The translations under genes and the position numbers were made by a program. 63,533 bases of DNA from Verrucomicrobiota bacterium (GTDB lineage Bacteria > Chlamydiota > Chlamydiia > Chlamydiales > Rhabdochlamydiaceae), in NCBI GenBank assembly GCA_018240015.1, contig JAFEGJ010000005.1:300570-364102 (forward strand), read 5' to 3'. The stretch's first letter is position 1; each line of letters starts with the position of its first letter. Shown one piece after another: positions 26,645 to 36,866 of the stretch. The notes beneath the pieces are model-generated. The model had not been told where the DNA came from. It did not search any database and worked only from the letters and a program-made list of their open reading frames with translations.

Positions 26645-27943
26645 GTGGCTGCGAAAATAACTTGTGATGTAGCCGTTGTAGGAGCTGGTCTTGCAGGGCT
26701 TGGTGCGGCGGATTTACTTGTGCGTGCAGGGTTGAACGCTAAGGTGTTTGAAGCAAGTAGTCGCGTAGGAGGGCGTGTCTATACAACAAGGCTGCCTTCA
26801 GGAGAGCGATTTGAAGAAGGGGCTTTTTCATTTTCCGATGTTGAGGCAACGCTAGTCAGTTATATCGATCGCTTTGGTCTGAAGGCAATTCCACAATCCA
26901 CCATCGATAAGCAATTTAAATTTGGAGACATTGTTGGACACTTTTCCGATAAGGGAACATTTTTAGTAGGTCCAGAGAAAGATATCGTATTGAGTCAGCT
27001 ACTTTCCTATTATTTACCCAAAGTTCCAAATAACGATACGATTACGTTTGCTCAAGGTCTGCGACAAGCTGGAGCCTCAGATCCAGCCATATCTTGGCTC
27101 AATTTGAATACACTCGTTGGTATACAAGGAGATGGCATTGAAACAGTATCTGCACTAGCAGTTAAGCAATTCATGGCGCAATACAATGGGGCTACGACAT
27201 TTAATACAGTTCAAGGCGGCAATGATATGTTGCCAAACGCTATGGGAAAATGGTTGAATTATAGAGCTATTCTCAATACACCAATCCAGCAAATTTTAGG
27301 ACAACAAGATTCTTCTTACCTACTCGTAAGTGGAAATCAGCAAATTGTCGCCGATGCTGTTATTGTGGCTGTTCCATTAGCAGCTCTTCAGCTCATCAAT
27401 TTTGATCCTCCTTTGCCTGCTGATAAATATCAAGCAATGACCAGTGTTCCTTATACGTCCTGCAGTCGGATGTCGATAGTGGCTCCGCCGGATATTTTTG
27501 GCGGGATTCGAGGGGGAGTTTTTGCCACGACGGATCAGCCGGCAGGATGGTTTCGAGATCAGACGTTATTCCAAACAAATCCCCTACAAAATACAGTCTT
27601 TGACATCAGTTTTTCGGGGCCTATGGCTCGGCAAATGGATGGTATGAACAATAATAGTCGTAAACAAGCGATTATCGATGGTCTGCGATATTTTTATCCG
27701 AATATTTCATCCCAAGGAATGAAGGCAGAGTTTTTCAGTTGGGATACCACTTCCTGGGTTAAAGGAGGGTATTCGTATTTTCCGCCGGGTACCATTTCTC
27801 TGCAGTCAGTCCTGAGCAGGCCCGAAGGAGGGCTCCATTTTGCCGGAGAGCATACTTCGGATAAATATGCCTCAATGAACGGAGCCCTTGAATCGGGCAT
27901 TCGTGCGGCTAAAGAAGTGCTCCGCACGTGGGAGAAGGCATGA
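26645..27943 (+). CDS. flavin-containing amine oxidase family protein
   Basis: 432 residues from GTG 26645, placed 5 bases after GGGAGG; a GTG two codons earlier lies on that site. FAD binding: VVGAGLAGLGAADLLVRAG and the E in VFEASSRVGGRVYT (about 10-45). The C-terminal GGLHFAGEHTSDKYASMNGALESG holds the second flavin-contact motif of monoamine oxidase-like enzymes. There is no signal peptide. Substrates of this superfamily range from amines to carotenoids and protoporphyrinogen, so the reaction is left open. Confidence 0.85.
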   Translation: MAAKITCDVAVVGAGLAGLGAADLLVRAGLNAKVFEASSRVGGRVYTTRLPSGERFEEGAFSFSDVEATLVSYIDRFGLKAIPQSTIDKQFKFGDIVGHFSDKGTFLVGPEKDIVLSQLLSYYLPKVPNNDTITFAQGLRQAGASDPAISWLNLNTLVGIQGDGIETVSALAVKQFMAQYNGATTFNTVQGGNDMLPNAMGKWLNYRAILNTPIQQILGQQDSSYLLVSGNQQIVADAVIVAVPLAALQLINFDPPLPADKYQAMTSVPYTSCSRMSIVAPPDIFGGIRGGVFATTDQPAGWFRDQTLFQTNPLQNTVFDISFSGPMARQMDGMNNNSRKQAIIDGLRYFYPNISSQGMKAEFFSWDTTSWVKGGYSYFPPGTISLQSVLSRPEGGLHFAGEHTSDKYASMNGALESGIRAAKEVLRTWEKA

Positions 27944-27973
27944 ATAATTTATGGGGCTTCAGAATTGAGGAAA

Positions 27974-28276
27974 ATGGCATTCATGGATAAGATGAGTCTC
28001 ATGAATCTATCTAATCATACGAGTGAAGATGTTCTTTCAAGCAAACTGGAAGAAGCGCAGCAATCTGTAGAGGTAGGGGCCTTATATGTGCACTATCGCA
28101 GTCCTGATAAACCTTATAAGGTTTTAGCTGTAGGTCTCTTGGAAGAAAATGAAAAACCTTGTGTCGTCTATCAAGCGCTCCATGATTCTGTTGTATGGGT
28201 AAGGGCTTTGGATAGCTGGCTATCCGATGTGTCCGTCGAGGGAAAAATCGTTTCGAGGTTCCAAAAAGTTGTTTAG
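27974..28276 (+). CDS. DUF1653-type small protein
   Basis: About 100 residues; ATG 27974 or 27983 may be the start. The core VGALYVHYRSPDKPYKVLAVGL-like segment, CVVYQALHDSVVWVRALDSW and a final KIVSRFQKV match the DUF1653 pattern (GxYxHYK, VVYQALY, WVRP, RF). The function is unknown. It is followed 19 bases later by the SprT-like gene. Confidence 0.75.
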   Translation: MAFMDKMSLMNLSNHTSEDVLSSKLEEAQQSVEVGALYVHYRSPDKPYKVLAVGLLEENEKPCVVYQALHDSVVWVRALDSWLSDVSVEGKIVSRFQKVV

Positions 28277-28295
28277 GTTGCTCTTCAAGCTGCGG

Positions 28296-28712
28296 ATGAA
28301 AAAAAAGCCGCGCCGTATCATATTGCGTCAAGAAGGTAAACACCACAATTTACGAGACATCTATGCTCGTATCAACGAGGAGTATTTTGAAGGCAGGCTT
28401 GATCTTGACATCACATGGTATGGCAATCCCTCTTTCAAGCCAAAATCGCGTATTGTTCTTGGTTCCTATAATTCTCGTTTGGAGCTCATCAAAATCCACC
28501 GCCATCTAGATCAGGCGCATATTCCTCATCATTACGTGTCCTTTATCGTTTACCATGAAATGCTCCACCATGTGTCTCCGCCCATCCAAAAAAGAGGACG
28601 GCGTAAAGTGCATCACGGCGACTTTAAACAAAAAGAAAAGGTGTTTGCTGATTATCACTTGGCCAAAGAATTCGATGTGCAGCTTAAAGAACAGCTATTC
28701 GGTGTGCGCTAG
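28296..28712 (+). CDS. SprT-like zinc metallopeptidase domain protein
   Basis: 139 residues from ATG 28296; a GTG at 28227 in the same frame would overlap the previous gene. The LRDIYARINEEYF start and the active site YHEMLHH (HExxH) with HHGDFKQKEKVF downstream fit the SprT/WSS1-like fold. Relatives act on DNA-protein crosslinks or are uncharacterised. Its 3' end overlaps the convergent nuclease gene by 18 bases. Confidence 0.75.
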   Translation: MKKKPRRIILRQEGKHHNLRDIYARINEEYFEGRLDLDITWYGNPSFKPKSRIVLGSYNSRLELIKIHRHLDQAHIPHHYVSFIVYHEMLHHVSPPIQKRGRRKVHHGDFKQKEKVFADYHLAKEFDVQLKEQLFGVR

Positions 28713-29399
28713 GAAAAAAGTACCCGCGGCTTTTTGGACTTTTTCAAGGGAGCTGCGGTATGTGCTGTGGTCTGCGTCTTTCGGCAGGACGCTGTTGGGC
28801 ACAATATAAGCCTCGATATCCCTACCGCCATTGGTCTTTTCTCCAATGAGAACCTTGAAAAAATGGGTTGGCACAGCCACATCATTGGCTCCAATGACTT
28901 CGTATTTCACGTACCGTTTGCCATCCGCTTCCGTATGGGGGAGATAGAGAGGACCCGTGTAGACATGGAGGACTTGGTACTGCATAGCCCTTGTACGAAC
29001 GTATTTCTCGAGCTGGCTCCAGTAACCGCGATTGAGCTGGGGCACTTGGGGGCAAACATTGGAGAGATAAAATGTATCTTGCATGGCAATAGGGCTCGAT
29101 TTGGCGTTCGCTGCAGGGCGTAGGTGCCCCCTGTCGAAGCCAGAGCCTTTATAATCGAGAGGCGTGGCTCTAAAAGGGGAGGGAATGAGGGGATCTTCTA
29201 CGAACTCACAGCGGGATCGGTCTGCTGTGCCTTCTAACGATGCAGGTGTGAGTCGTTCGTAGACCCACGAGGCATTGCGAGTTTTACCATCGTAGGCAAG
29301 CGTATATCCGGTGTGCTCTATGTTAGAAGACGTTGGAGCGCTTTGGCGTGCTGTGCACGCCGCAAGCAGAATGGATAAGCATAAAAGAAAACGAGTCAT
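28695..29399 (-). CDS. lipoprotein-type DNA/RNA non-specific endonuclease
   Basis: 234 residues. Signal peptide with lipobox LAAC (C15), so it is probably lipid-anchored outside the cytosol. The beta-beta-alpha metal nuclease motif DRGH is at 89-92, followed by LRPAA and the YLSNVCPQVPQLNRGYW segment with the metal-binding Asn, as in NucA/EndoG enzymes. Roles could include nucleotide scavenging from host nucleic acid. The ATG lies inside a perfect 11-bp hairpin (29393-29420). Confidence 0.9.
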   Translation of the reverse strand: MTRFLLCLSILLAACTARQSAPTSSNIEHTGYTLAYDGKTRNASWVYERLTPASLEGTADRSRCEFVEDPLIPSPFRATPLDYKGSGFDRGHLRPAANAKSSPIAMQDTFYLSNVCPQVPQLNRGYWSQLEKYVRTRAMQYQVLHVYTGPLYLPHTEADGKRYVKYEVIGANDVAVPTHFFKVLIGEKTNGGRDIEAYIVPNSVLPKDADHSTYRSSLEKVQKAAGTFFLAHTE

Positions 29400-29420
29400 T
29401 ATGTTCGATCATAATGACTC
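29393..29420 (-). terminator. hairpin behind the ankyrin gene covering the nuclease start codon
   Basis: GAGTCATTATG (29393-29403) pairs perfectly with CATAATGACTC (29410-29420), loop 6. Read on the minus strand the stem is followed by GTTTTCTTTTAT, so it can act as a terminator for the ankyrin gene; the 3' arm contains the nuclease ATG (29397-29399). Confidence 0.6.
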
Positions 29421-29426
29421 AAAGGA

Positions 29427-30860
29427 TTAACCGCCGATAGCTTTTTTATGAATAGCTATGCTCTTTTGCACGCGAGTCATGCCTTCGGCCTGCGCTACTT
29501 TGTCGAGTGTATTTAAAATCTCTTGCATTTTGCCAGCTTGAGGAGAGTTTTTCGTTTCACGAACAATTCCGCCGAACTTTTCGTTCGATATAATATTCGC
29601 GACCGAGCTGCTCATGGTTGAAACAAGCTGTTGCAGATGGGGGAATGAAACACCCTTTTTCTCCACAACGAATGCATTGAGCACAATGGAGGCTTTTCCA
29701 AGCAGATCAATAAGCGTTTCATGCTTGCTGCCGCCCATTTCTTTCCACGCTTCTTGAAAGGCGGGATTGTTGATTTCAGAGATATACTCAGAAGTTGTTT
29801 TGCTGAGGATTTGTTTTGCCTCAGTATTGTTTCCACGAACTGGAGATCCTTGGATTTTACTTTGCATAGCGACGAGTTGCTTATTGAGGGAGGTGAAAAT
29901 AGCCTCAAAAGAACCGTCGTAATTTTGCTTCTCTGTGTTTTGGAGCATTTGTGAGAAGGGCATAGTGCCTTTGTTATTAGTCAGAAACGGATTAGCTCCA
30001 TTTTCAATGAGACACTGAATGATTTCAGGGTTTGTTGTAACATGAAGCGGAGTATTCCCGTTCGTGGCTGCTGTATTGGGATTAGCACCGGCTCCTAGAA
30101 GTGTAACCACGACATCTTCATGGCCCATCGCTGTTGCTACTTGCAGGGGAGTTCCTTCATCGCCATTGACAGGATTTAAGGGATGTCCACTTTGCTGTAG
30201 AACTTGCACCATACCGAAGCAGGCTTTTTGAGCGGCTACGTGCATGGGCGTTTGAGCAGGCAGTTTGTGTTTGAATTTATTGAATAACAACTTGACAGCT
30301 TTAGCTTGAGAGGCAAATCTCTGAGCTTGATCTTGCTCAACAACCAAAGCTAGTTCTTGAGGTGATGCTTTATCTACAAGGGCTTGAACGAGCTGCTCAC
30401 CAGCTCCTTCTTGGATTGCAAGTTTTACAAGAGATGTATGTGTTGATAAAGACGTGTCTACTTTTTTTGTCATGGTTTTTGCTAAATCAAACCAGTGATT
30501 TTCTATAGCGATTCTGATGGGTATTAATTTTTCTGGATCGACAGGATATTGTACGCCTTGATAATTCGCAAAAAAGTTAACGTCAGCGCCTTCTTGTAAA
30601 AGATACTCAGCAACGGTTTTCATTTGGAACTTAAGGCTGGTAATTAAGAGTGTATGTTGTCCATTTTGTCCATCAAGCATTTTAAATAAATTTGTAGGAT
30701 TAGCTTTTACGAATTCTTGGACCTTTTCTAGGATCAGCTCTTCTTCTTCAGTCGAAGGGGGATTATATTTTCCCTCTTTTGTGGTGCGTGAAACGACCAT
30801 CTCGTTCCAAAGACTTTCTGCCGTGGGTGCTCTTTTAAAGAATGACGCAATGTAGTTCAT
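29427..30860 (-). CDS. ankyrin-repeat protein
   Basis: 477 residues. Ankyrin units are visible near 55-100 (GQHTLLITSLKFQMKTVAEYLLQEGADVNF) and 205-320, including TPMHVAAQKACFGMVQVL, TPLQVATAMGHEDVVVTLLGAGANPN and TPLHVTTNPEIIQCLIENGANP. The C-terminal 150 residues are helical without a known domain. No signal peptide is present. GAGGAG precedes the ATG, and a TATAAT lies at 30888-30893 (minus strand). Ankyrin proteins of intracellular bacteria are often secreted effectors; that is inference here. Confidence 0.85.
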   Translation of the reverse strand: MNYIASFFKRAPTAESLWNEMVVSRTTKEGKYNPPSTEEEELILEKVQEFVKANPTNLFKMLDGQNGQHTLLITSLKFQMKTVAEYLLQEGADVNFFANYQGVQYPVDPEKLIPIRIAIENHWFDLAKTMTKKVDTSLSTHTSLVKLAIQEGAGEQLVQALVDKASPQELALVVEQDQAQRFASQAKAVKLLFNKFKHKLPAQTPMHVAAQKACFGMVQVLQQSGHPLNPVNGDEGTPLQVATAMGHEDVVVTLLGAGANPNTAATNGNTPLHVTTNPEIIQCLIENGANPFLTNNKGTMPFSQMLQNTEKQNYDGSFEAIFTSLNKQLVAMQSKIQGSPVRGNNTEAKQILSKTTSEYISEINNPAFQEAWKEMGGSKHETLIDLLGKASIVLNAFVVEKKGVSFPHLQQLVSTMSSSVANIISNEKFGGIVRETKNSPQAGKMQEILNTLDKVAQAEGMTRVQKSIAIHKKAIGG

Positions 30861-30967
30861 AATATCTCCTCGTTAATTAATGTACTAATTATAAATCTGA
30901 GTATATTTTGAACTAAAATGAAATCAGCTAATTAACGGTAAATTAACATAGTAAATATTTAAACAAG

Positions 30968-30992
30968 AATTTAAAACTCATTGAATATGAGT
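30968..30992 (-). terminator. weak terminator behind the 28-codon gene
   Basis: ACTCAT (30976-30981) and ATGAGT (30987-30992) form a 6-bp stem with a 5-nt loop. On the minus strand it is followed by TTTTAAATT. Confidence 0.4.
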
Positions 30993-31014
30993 GTGTTATG
31001 TAAAAATCGCTACT

Positions 31015-31101
31015 TTATCGATAGAAAGCAGCGAAGTGGGCAAGAGCTGTGAGGATTCTTGTCCAAAAGTCCGTCGGTGCTGGATTGGCTAAACTTGACA
31101 T
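31015..31101 (-). CDS. candidate 28-residue peptide gene
   Basis: Very short frame in the 348-bp gap upstream of the ankyrin gene. The peptide begins MSSLANPAPTDFWTRIL and ends in an Ala/His/Phe-rich helix (TALAHFAAFYR), amphipathic to hydrophobic. Support comes from signals, not similarity: TTGCAC-17-TATAAT promoter at 31124-31152, AAGGA site (31108-31112) 6 bases before the ATG, and a hairpin plus T-run after the stop. It could equally be a leader peptide or part of an unnoticed small RNA. Confidence 0.5.
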   Translation of the reverse strand: MSSLANPAPTDFWTRILTALAHFAAFYR

Positions 31102-31123
31102 TTTTATTCCTTATTTCGTTTTA

Positions 31124-31152
31124 ATTATAATTATTTTCATTTAACTGTGCAA
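31124..31152 (-). promoter_or_regulatory. promoter of the 28-codon gene
   Basis: On the minus strand TTGCAC (31147-31152), 17 bp, TATAAT (31124-31129), about 22 bases before the ATG at 31101. It lies between that gene and the divergent lipoprotein gene at 31209. Confidence 0.6.
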
Positions 31153-31208
31153 TAAATATTTGATTTTTTTATTAAAAATCAGCGATTATTAAATTAGAGG
31201 TGGGATGT

Positions 31209-31670
31209 ATGCAAAAGTGGTTGGTTTTGTTATCAGCTCTCTGGATGGTTTCATGTGGTTCATCCTCAGATACCTTAGGGGCGAATTTAGCGGATCAAAC
31301 GATCAATTACCAAATAGAAGACAATCGTTATGCTGTCGTTGTGGCCGAAGACGGGATCTCTACTGACGAGGCTAGGGATTATGCTTTGAAAAGAGCCGCG
31401 CAAGTAGCTCAAGATAATGGATATAGCTACTTTTCTATCGATAAAGAAAGCCAAGTTGCTATGGCCAGATCTGATGAGCTTTCTTCCGATCAGACTATGC
31501 CCCGTAATCTCTATTATGAGATGATCCAAAGCGATAATTTCGGTCGGGAGCCAGTCGAACCTGGTAACCCCCCTCCAACCTCCCTAACGCAAGGGTATCG
31601 CATCGAATTCACCTGCCACAAAGAAAAACCTTCTGGCAAGTCCTTCAGCGTAAGCGACTTTAATAAATAA
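31209..31670 (+). CDS. small lipoprotein, CC0125/CC1285-like
   Basis: 153 residues from ATG 31209, behind GAGGTGGG; the GTG three codons upstream lies in that site. A signal peptide ends in MVSC (lipobox, C at about 16). The mature part has YAVVVAEDGISTDEARDYALKRAAQVAQDNGYSYF in short segments (EARDYALKRAAQ, NGYSYFSI), matching a family of small alpha-proteobacterial-type envelope lipoproteins of unknown function. It ends Pro-rich and then YRIEFTC. Confidence 0.75.
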   Translation: MQKWLVLLSALWMVSCGSSSDTLGANLADQTINYQIEDNRYAVVVAEDGISTDEARDYALKRAAQVAQDNGYSYFSIDKESQVAMARSDELSSDQTMPRNLYYEMIQSDNFGREPVEPGNPPPTSLTQGYRIEFTCHKEKPSGKSFSVSDFNK

Positions 31671-31715
31671 AGACCCCAAAGTTCTCATTTCCCAGAGATT
31701 TCTTAAAAAGCCCGG

Positions 31716-32120
31716 TTATTTGCTTTTCTTTTTGGGGATAAATTCTAGGGCGACAGAATTGAGGCAATAGCGTTTGCCGGTGGGTTGCGGTCCGTCATTG
31801 AAGACGTGCCCGAGATGTCCTTCGCATTTAGCACATAGAACTTCGGTGCGGGTTGTGAAAAAGCCGACGTCTTCTTTGAGCAGGATATTGTCGATGCTGA
31901 TGGGATCATAAAAGCTGGGCCAGCCGGTTTTGGTGACATACTTAGTTTCAGAGCTGAAGAGGGGAAGGCCGCAGCCAGCGCACTCATAGGTTCCTTCTTC
32001 CTTAGAATCCCATGTCTCTCCTGAAAATGCTTTTTCAGTTCCTTTTTCGCGTAGGACTTTATACGCCTCCGGAGAGAGACGGGACTTCCACTGCTTATCG
32101 GTGAGTTTGAGCTTTTCCAA
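31716..32120 (-). CDS. msrB: peptide-methionine (R)-S-oxide reductase
   Basis: Reduces methionine-R-sulfoxide in proteins using thioredoxin. 134 residues with the catalytic C119 in RYCLNSVALEF, structural zinc pairs C47/C50 and C96/C99, and the substrate-binding GWPSFYDP (66-73) and GHLGHVFNDGP. No signal peptide, so cytosolic. It sits downstream of the alcohol dehydrogenase gene on the same strand. Confidence 0.95.
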   Translation of the reverse strand: MEKLKLTDKQWKSRLSPEAYKVLREKGTEKAFSGETWDSKEEGTYECAGCGLPLFSSETKYVTKTGWPSFYDPISIDNILLKEDVGFFTTRTEVLCAKCEGHLGHVFNDGPQPTGKRYCLNSVALEFIPKKKSK

Positions 32121-32158
32121 GGTAAACGCCCCCTATGGCTAAAGATAGGGGTAAAATA

Positions 32159-33154
32159 TTAATTTGTCAAGACCAGGCGGTAACGGGCTTGGTTGGACCT
32201 TAGGCGCTGGATGGCTTTATTGACGTCCTGCATGGAGAAGAGTTCGACTTGGGGGCGGATGTCATGTCGGAGGGAAAATTGGAGCATTTCTTGGAGGAGG
32301 GCGCGACTGCCAGTTCCCGAACCGCAAACGGTACGGCTACCCGAAACGAGAAGGCGTGCGGGGAATTGGAGGGGGCTTTTGGGAAGACCCACGAAACAAA
32401 GACGGCCTTTGGGTCTTAAGGTTTGAAGGATAGCGCTCCAATCGAGATCGGCATGCGCAGAAGAAAGGACAAAATCGAAACGGGATTTGGCCTCGGCTAG
32501 ACTATCATGGGATAGAAAATGGTCCGCGCCAAGGCGCCTTGCTTCGGCAGCTTTACTTGCTGAGCTGGAAATCGCTGTGACTTCGCATCCAAAGGCTTTG
32601 GCAAATTGGAGGGCTAAGTGGCCGAGGCCACCGATGCCGATGACAGCAACCGACATGGGCGCCTGGATGCCATAGGTTTTAAAGGGGGTGTAGACGGTAA
32701 TGCCGGCGCAAAGCAGGGGAGCTGCGATTGCTGCATCCATTTTATCCGGAATGGCCTGCACAAAATGAGAAGAGACAACCATTTTATCCGCAAAACCCCC
32801 ATGGCGATCGACGCAGGTGCGGACTTTGGAAGAGCAGAGGGTTTCTTCGCCTTTCATGCACCATTCACAGTCAGCGCAGGCATCACTTTGCCATCCAAGA
32901 CCCACTTTCTGGCCGATGCGGAGGTTTTTAACGTCAGGCCCTTTACGGGTGAGGGTTCCGATGATTTCGTGGCCGGGAACGAGGGGAAAGCGAGAGATGC
33001 CCCAGTCATCGTCGATAAGATGCAGGTCGCTATAGCAGATGCCGCAATGAGAAATGGCGATTTCGACATCGTGAGAGCCAAGAGGCGGTAGTGGATATTC
33101 GAAGGGTTTTAAGGGCTCTTTAGGGCCATAGGCTGCCCAGGCATGGATGGTCAT
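32159..33154 (-). CDS. zinc-dependent alcohol dehydrogenase (YahK/cinnamyl-type)
   Basis: NADP(H)-type medium-chain reductase acting on aldehydes and alcohols. 331 residues with catalytic zinc ligands in HCGICYSDLH and PGHEIIGT, a structural zinc site CADCEWCMKGEETLC, the Rossmann motif VIGIGGLGHLALQFAKA and the serine-rich ISSSASK segment suited to NADP. The C-terminal DVNKAIQRLRSNQARYRLVL is the usual end of the cinnamyl alcohol dehydrogenase/YahK group. The physiological substrate is unknown. Confidence 0.92.
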   Translation of the reverse strand: MTIHAWAAYGPKEPLKPFEYPLPPLGSHDVEIAISHCGICYSDLHLIDDDWGISRFPLVPGHEIIGTLTRKGPDVKNLRIGQKVGLGWQSDACADCEWCMKGEETLCSSKVRTCVDRHGGFADKMVVSSHFVQAIPDKMDAAIAAPLLCAGITVYTPFKTYGIQAPMSVAVIGIGGLGHLALQFAKAFGCEVTAISSSASKAAEARRLGADHFLSHDSLAEAKSRFDFVLSSAHADLDWSAILQTLRPKGRLCFVGLPKSPLQFPARLLVSGSRTVCGSGTGSRALLQEMLQFSLRHDIRPQVELFSMQDVNKAIQRLRSNQARYRLVLTN

Positions 33155-33171
33155 GCTAAGAGGTTAACGGC

Positions 33172-33909
33172 TTACTCGGAAGTTGTCAAATCGGGGATCG
33201 TGTTGAGGAACCCTCGGAACTGCTTGATGGCTTGTTCGACGGGGCTGCCGCCTTGGCCGGGAGATAGAACCTTATCGAGGATATCTTGGAGGTTTTGCTT
33301 GATGAAGACTTGCTTGATCATTTCACCCAGCGCGCTATTCATGAGCTGATCGGAGAGGCTTCCGCCCTCGCTGCTGACTTCATTGAGCTCCATGCGCTTG
33401 ATGACGGGAAGTCTGCGGACTTTACCGCCTCGATAGAGCAGATCGGTTTGGATATTGTTGAGAACGATGCGATGGATCAGAACGGTTTTACTCGTTTTGC
33501 CGCTGCTTTCTTGGGAGGCTTTGGCATTATGCATGATCGTGGTCCAATTACCTTCAGTCCCAGTAGGAGAATTGAACTCGAGGCCAAGGTAGACGTTGTC
33601 GAGGTTGATCTCGTCGATGACGATGTGATTTTTCAGATAGCGCGTAAGAGGTGCTTCGATCGCAATGCGATCGACGGCAAAGGCGCGGGGGAGAGAGTAT
33701 CCACGGGGATTGCCGATTTCGAGCTTTTCAATGTCGATGTTTTTTAGGGAGAGATCGATATCGCCGATCTCCACGACGACTTTCAGTTTTTTCGACAGGC
33801 TGCCAGCTAGTAGGTCAGGAACGCGCGACCACATGACGAACAGAATGATCAAAGCCCCGATGAATAGGAGGACGACGAGACCCAGGGCGCTGCGCACAAA
33901 CGTCTTCAT
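33172..33909 (-). CDS. AsmA-like envelope protein
   Basis: 245 residues from ATG 33909. One N-terminal membrane helix (SALGLVVLLFIGALIILFVMW) and a predicted beta-rich periplasmic part with repeating GDIDLSLKNIDIEKLEIGNPRGYS-type strands (GDIDLSLKNIDIEKLEI) and VIDEINLDNVYLGLEF, the pattern of AsmA-type lipid-transfer/assembly proteins. It is much shorter than AsmA itself. The end is helical (VFIKQNLQDILDKVL). It starts 18 bases upstream of... the alcohol dehydrogenase start region is 17 bases beyond its stop, so the two may be co-transcribed. Confidence 0.6.
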   Translation of the reverse strand: MKTFVRSALGLVVLLFIGALIILFVMWSRVPDLLAGSLSKKLKVVVEIGDIDLSLKNIDIEKLEIGNPRGYSLPRAFAVDRIAIEAPLTRYLKNHIVIDEINLDNVYLGLEFNSPTGTEGNWTTIMHNAKASQESSGKTSKTVLIHRIVLNNIQTDLLYRGGKVRRLPVIKRMELNEVSSEGGSLSDQLMNSALGEMIKQVFIKQNLQDILDKVLSPGQGGSPVEQAIKQFRGFLNTIPDLTTSE

Positions 33910-33975
33910 AAACTCTATCTTTATCAAAAAGAAACTTTACACACAAGGATCTAAATGTGTAGAATAGATCAATTA

Positions 33976-34719
33976 TTAGGAGTAATATTCTTTTATCAGA
34001 TTATCTCGACGTTCTTTAAATTGTTCAAAAGTGACAATTTTTTCAAAAATTCGATCTTTTTCTGATTTATCGAATATTTTAACTTCTACTGCCCTATTAA
34101 GAGCTTTATCTAGAAAGTCAACGTGTGCTTGTTCAGGAACAACGTAGAGAATATGAAATTTAAAATCTATGGCGTCAATTTTTAGGTTTCGATCTTTGTC
34201 ACTTGTTGGGTGTCTCCTTGCTTGAGCCATTTGTTTCTCATCTAGAATAATGTAAAAAGGGCCGTTATTAATAGCGCATCCCCCTCCTTGTGTAGAGGGG
34301 AACAACCCACCATACCAAGTATTTCCATAGGTAGTGCCTATGAGGAGTATATTGAGAAGGTTGACGATGCCTCCTTTGTCGCCAGATACACCTGTAGCTA
34401 AGATTGAACTATGAGCGATAGATTGTTCATCGAGACGAGTATGATTGAATTCCCAGAAAGCATATAAGGGACTTGAGTTTTTTATTTGCTCATGAAACTC
34501 CGACATAGAAAGTAATAATTGCCAAGCAGGAGACGTTGTTTCCCTCGCTCTTCTAAACCAATCACTACCACTTGATGTTGGAATGTCTTCATCACCGCTT
34601 CTATAATCTCGAACTTTCTTCACATATTCTGGGAGCGTATTATTGACTTCTTCTGTCGTTGGTCTCGAAGAAAAAATGTGATAACTTTCAGCCCTGATTC
34701 TTTCCATACTAAGCAGCAT
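33976..34719 (-). CDS. unknown soluble protein
   Basis: 247 residues without a recognised family. A Ser/Thr-rich, Glu-rich N-terminus is followed by SSGSDWFRRARE, a Gly-rich centre (GVSGDKGGIVNLLNILLIG, YGNTWYGGLFPSTQGGGCAINNGP in pieces) and a beta-type PFYIILDEKQMAQ, then DFKFHILYVVPEQAH. The compact Gly/Cys-containing centre followed by strands could be an enzyme active site. No clear ribosome-binding site was seen. It lies just behind the groEL terminator and is AT-richer than groEL. Confidence 0.6.
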   Translation of the reverse strand: MLLSMERIRAESYHIFSSRPTTEEVNNTLPEYVKKVRDYRSGDEDIPTSSGSDWFRRARETTSPAWQLLLSMSEFHEQIKNSSPLYAFWEFNHTRLDEQSIAHSSILATGVSGDKGGIVNLLNILLIGTTYGNTWYGGLFPSTQGGGCAINNGPFYIILDEKQMAQARRHPTSDKDRNLKIDAIDFKFHILYVVPEQAHVDFLDKALNRAVEVKIFDKSEKDRIFEKIVTFEQFKERRDNLIKEYYS

Positions 34720-34741
34720 ATCAAATGATGGTTTTCAAATA

Positions 34742-34772
34742 TAGAAAAAGGCGTCTCAAATGAGACGCCTTT
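34742..34772 (-). terminator. rho-independent terminator after groEL
   Basis: AAAGGCGTCTCA (34747-34758) pairs perfectly with TGAGACGCCTTT (34761-34772). On the minus strand the stem is followed by TTCTAT after a run of T. It lies 25 bases behind the groEL stop. Confidence 0.85.
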
Positions 34773-34796
34773 ATAAAAACCAACGTTAACTATCGA

Positions 34797-36742
<1,946 letters not shown>

Positions 36743-36774
36743 GAAAAATCTCCTTTTCATTTAAAATAAAGGCC

Positions 36775-36804
36775 ATCATAGCGCAGAGGCGAATTATTTG
36801 GCAA
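36775..36804 (-). promoter_or_regulatory. candidate groES promoter
   Basis: On the minus strand TTGCCA (36799-36804), 18 bp, TATGAT (36775-36780), 32 bases before the groES ATG. The CIRCE element lies just upstream of this -35, an unusual placement, so a further promoter overlapping CIRCE cannot be excluded. Confidence 0.45.
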
Positions 36805-36808
36805 GGAT

Positions 36809-36835
36809 TTAGCACTCAAGACTGTAGATTGCTAA
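36809..36835. promoter_or_regulatory. CIRCE operator (HrcA site)
   Basis: TTAGCACTC (36809-36817), 9 bp, GATTGCTAA (36827-36835): one mismatch from the consensus TTAGCACTC-N9-GAGTGCTAA. It lies between the divergent groES and pepF genes, 31 bases before the pepF ATG, so HrcA could act on both. Confidence 0.9.
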
Positions 36836-36866
36836 AAAAATCTTGTTGCGCTCTCAAAAGGGGGCG

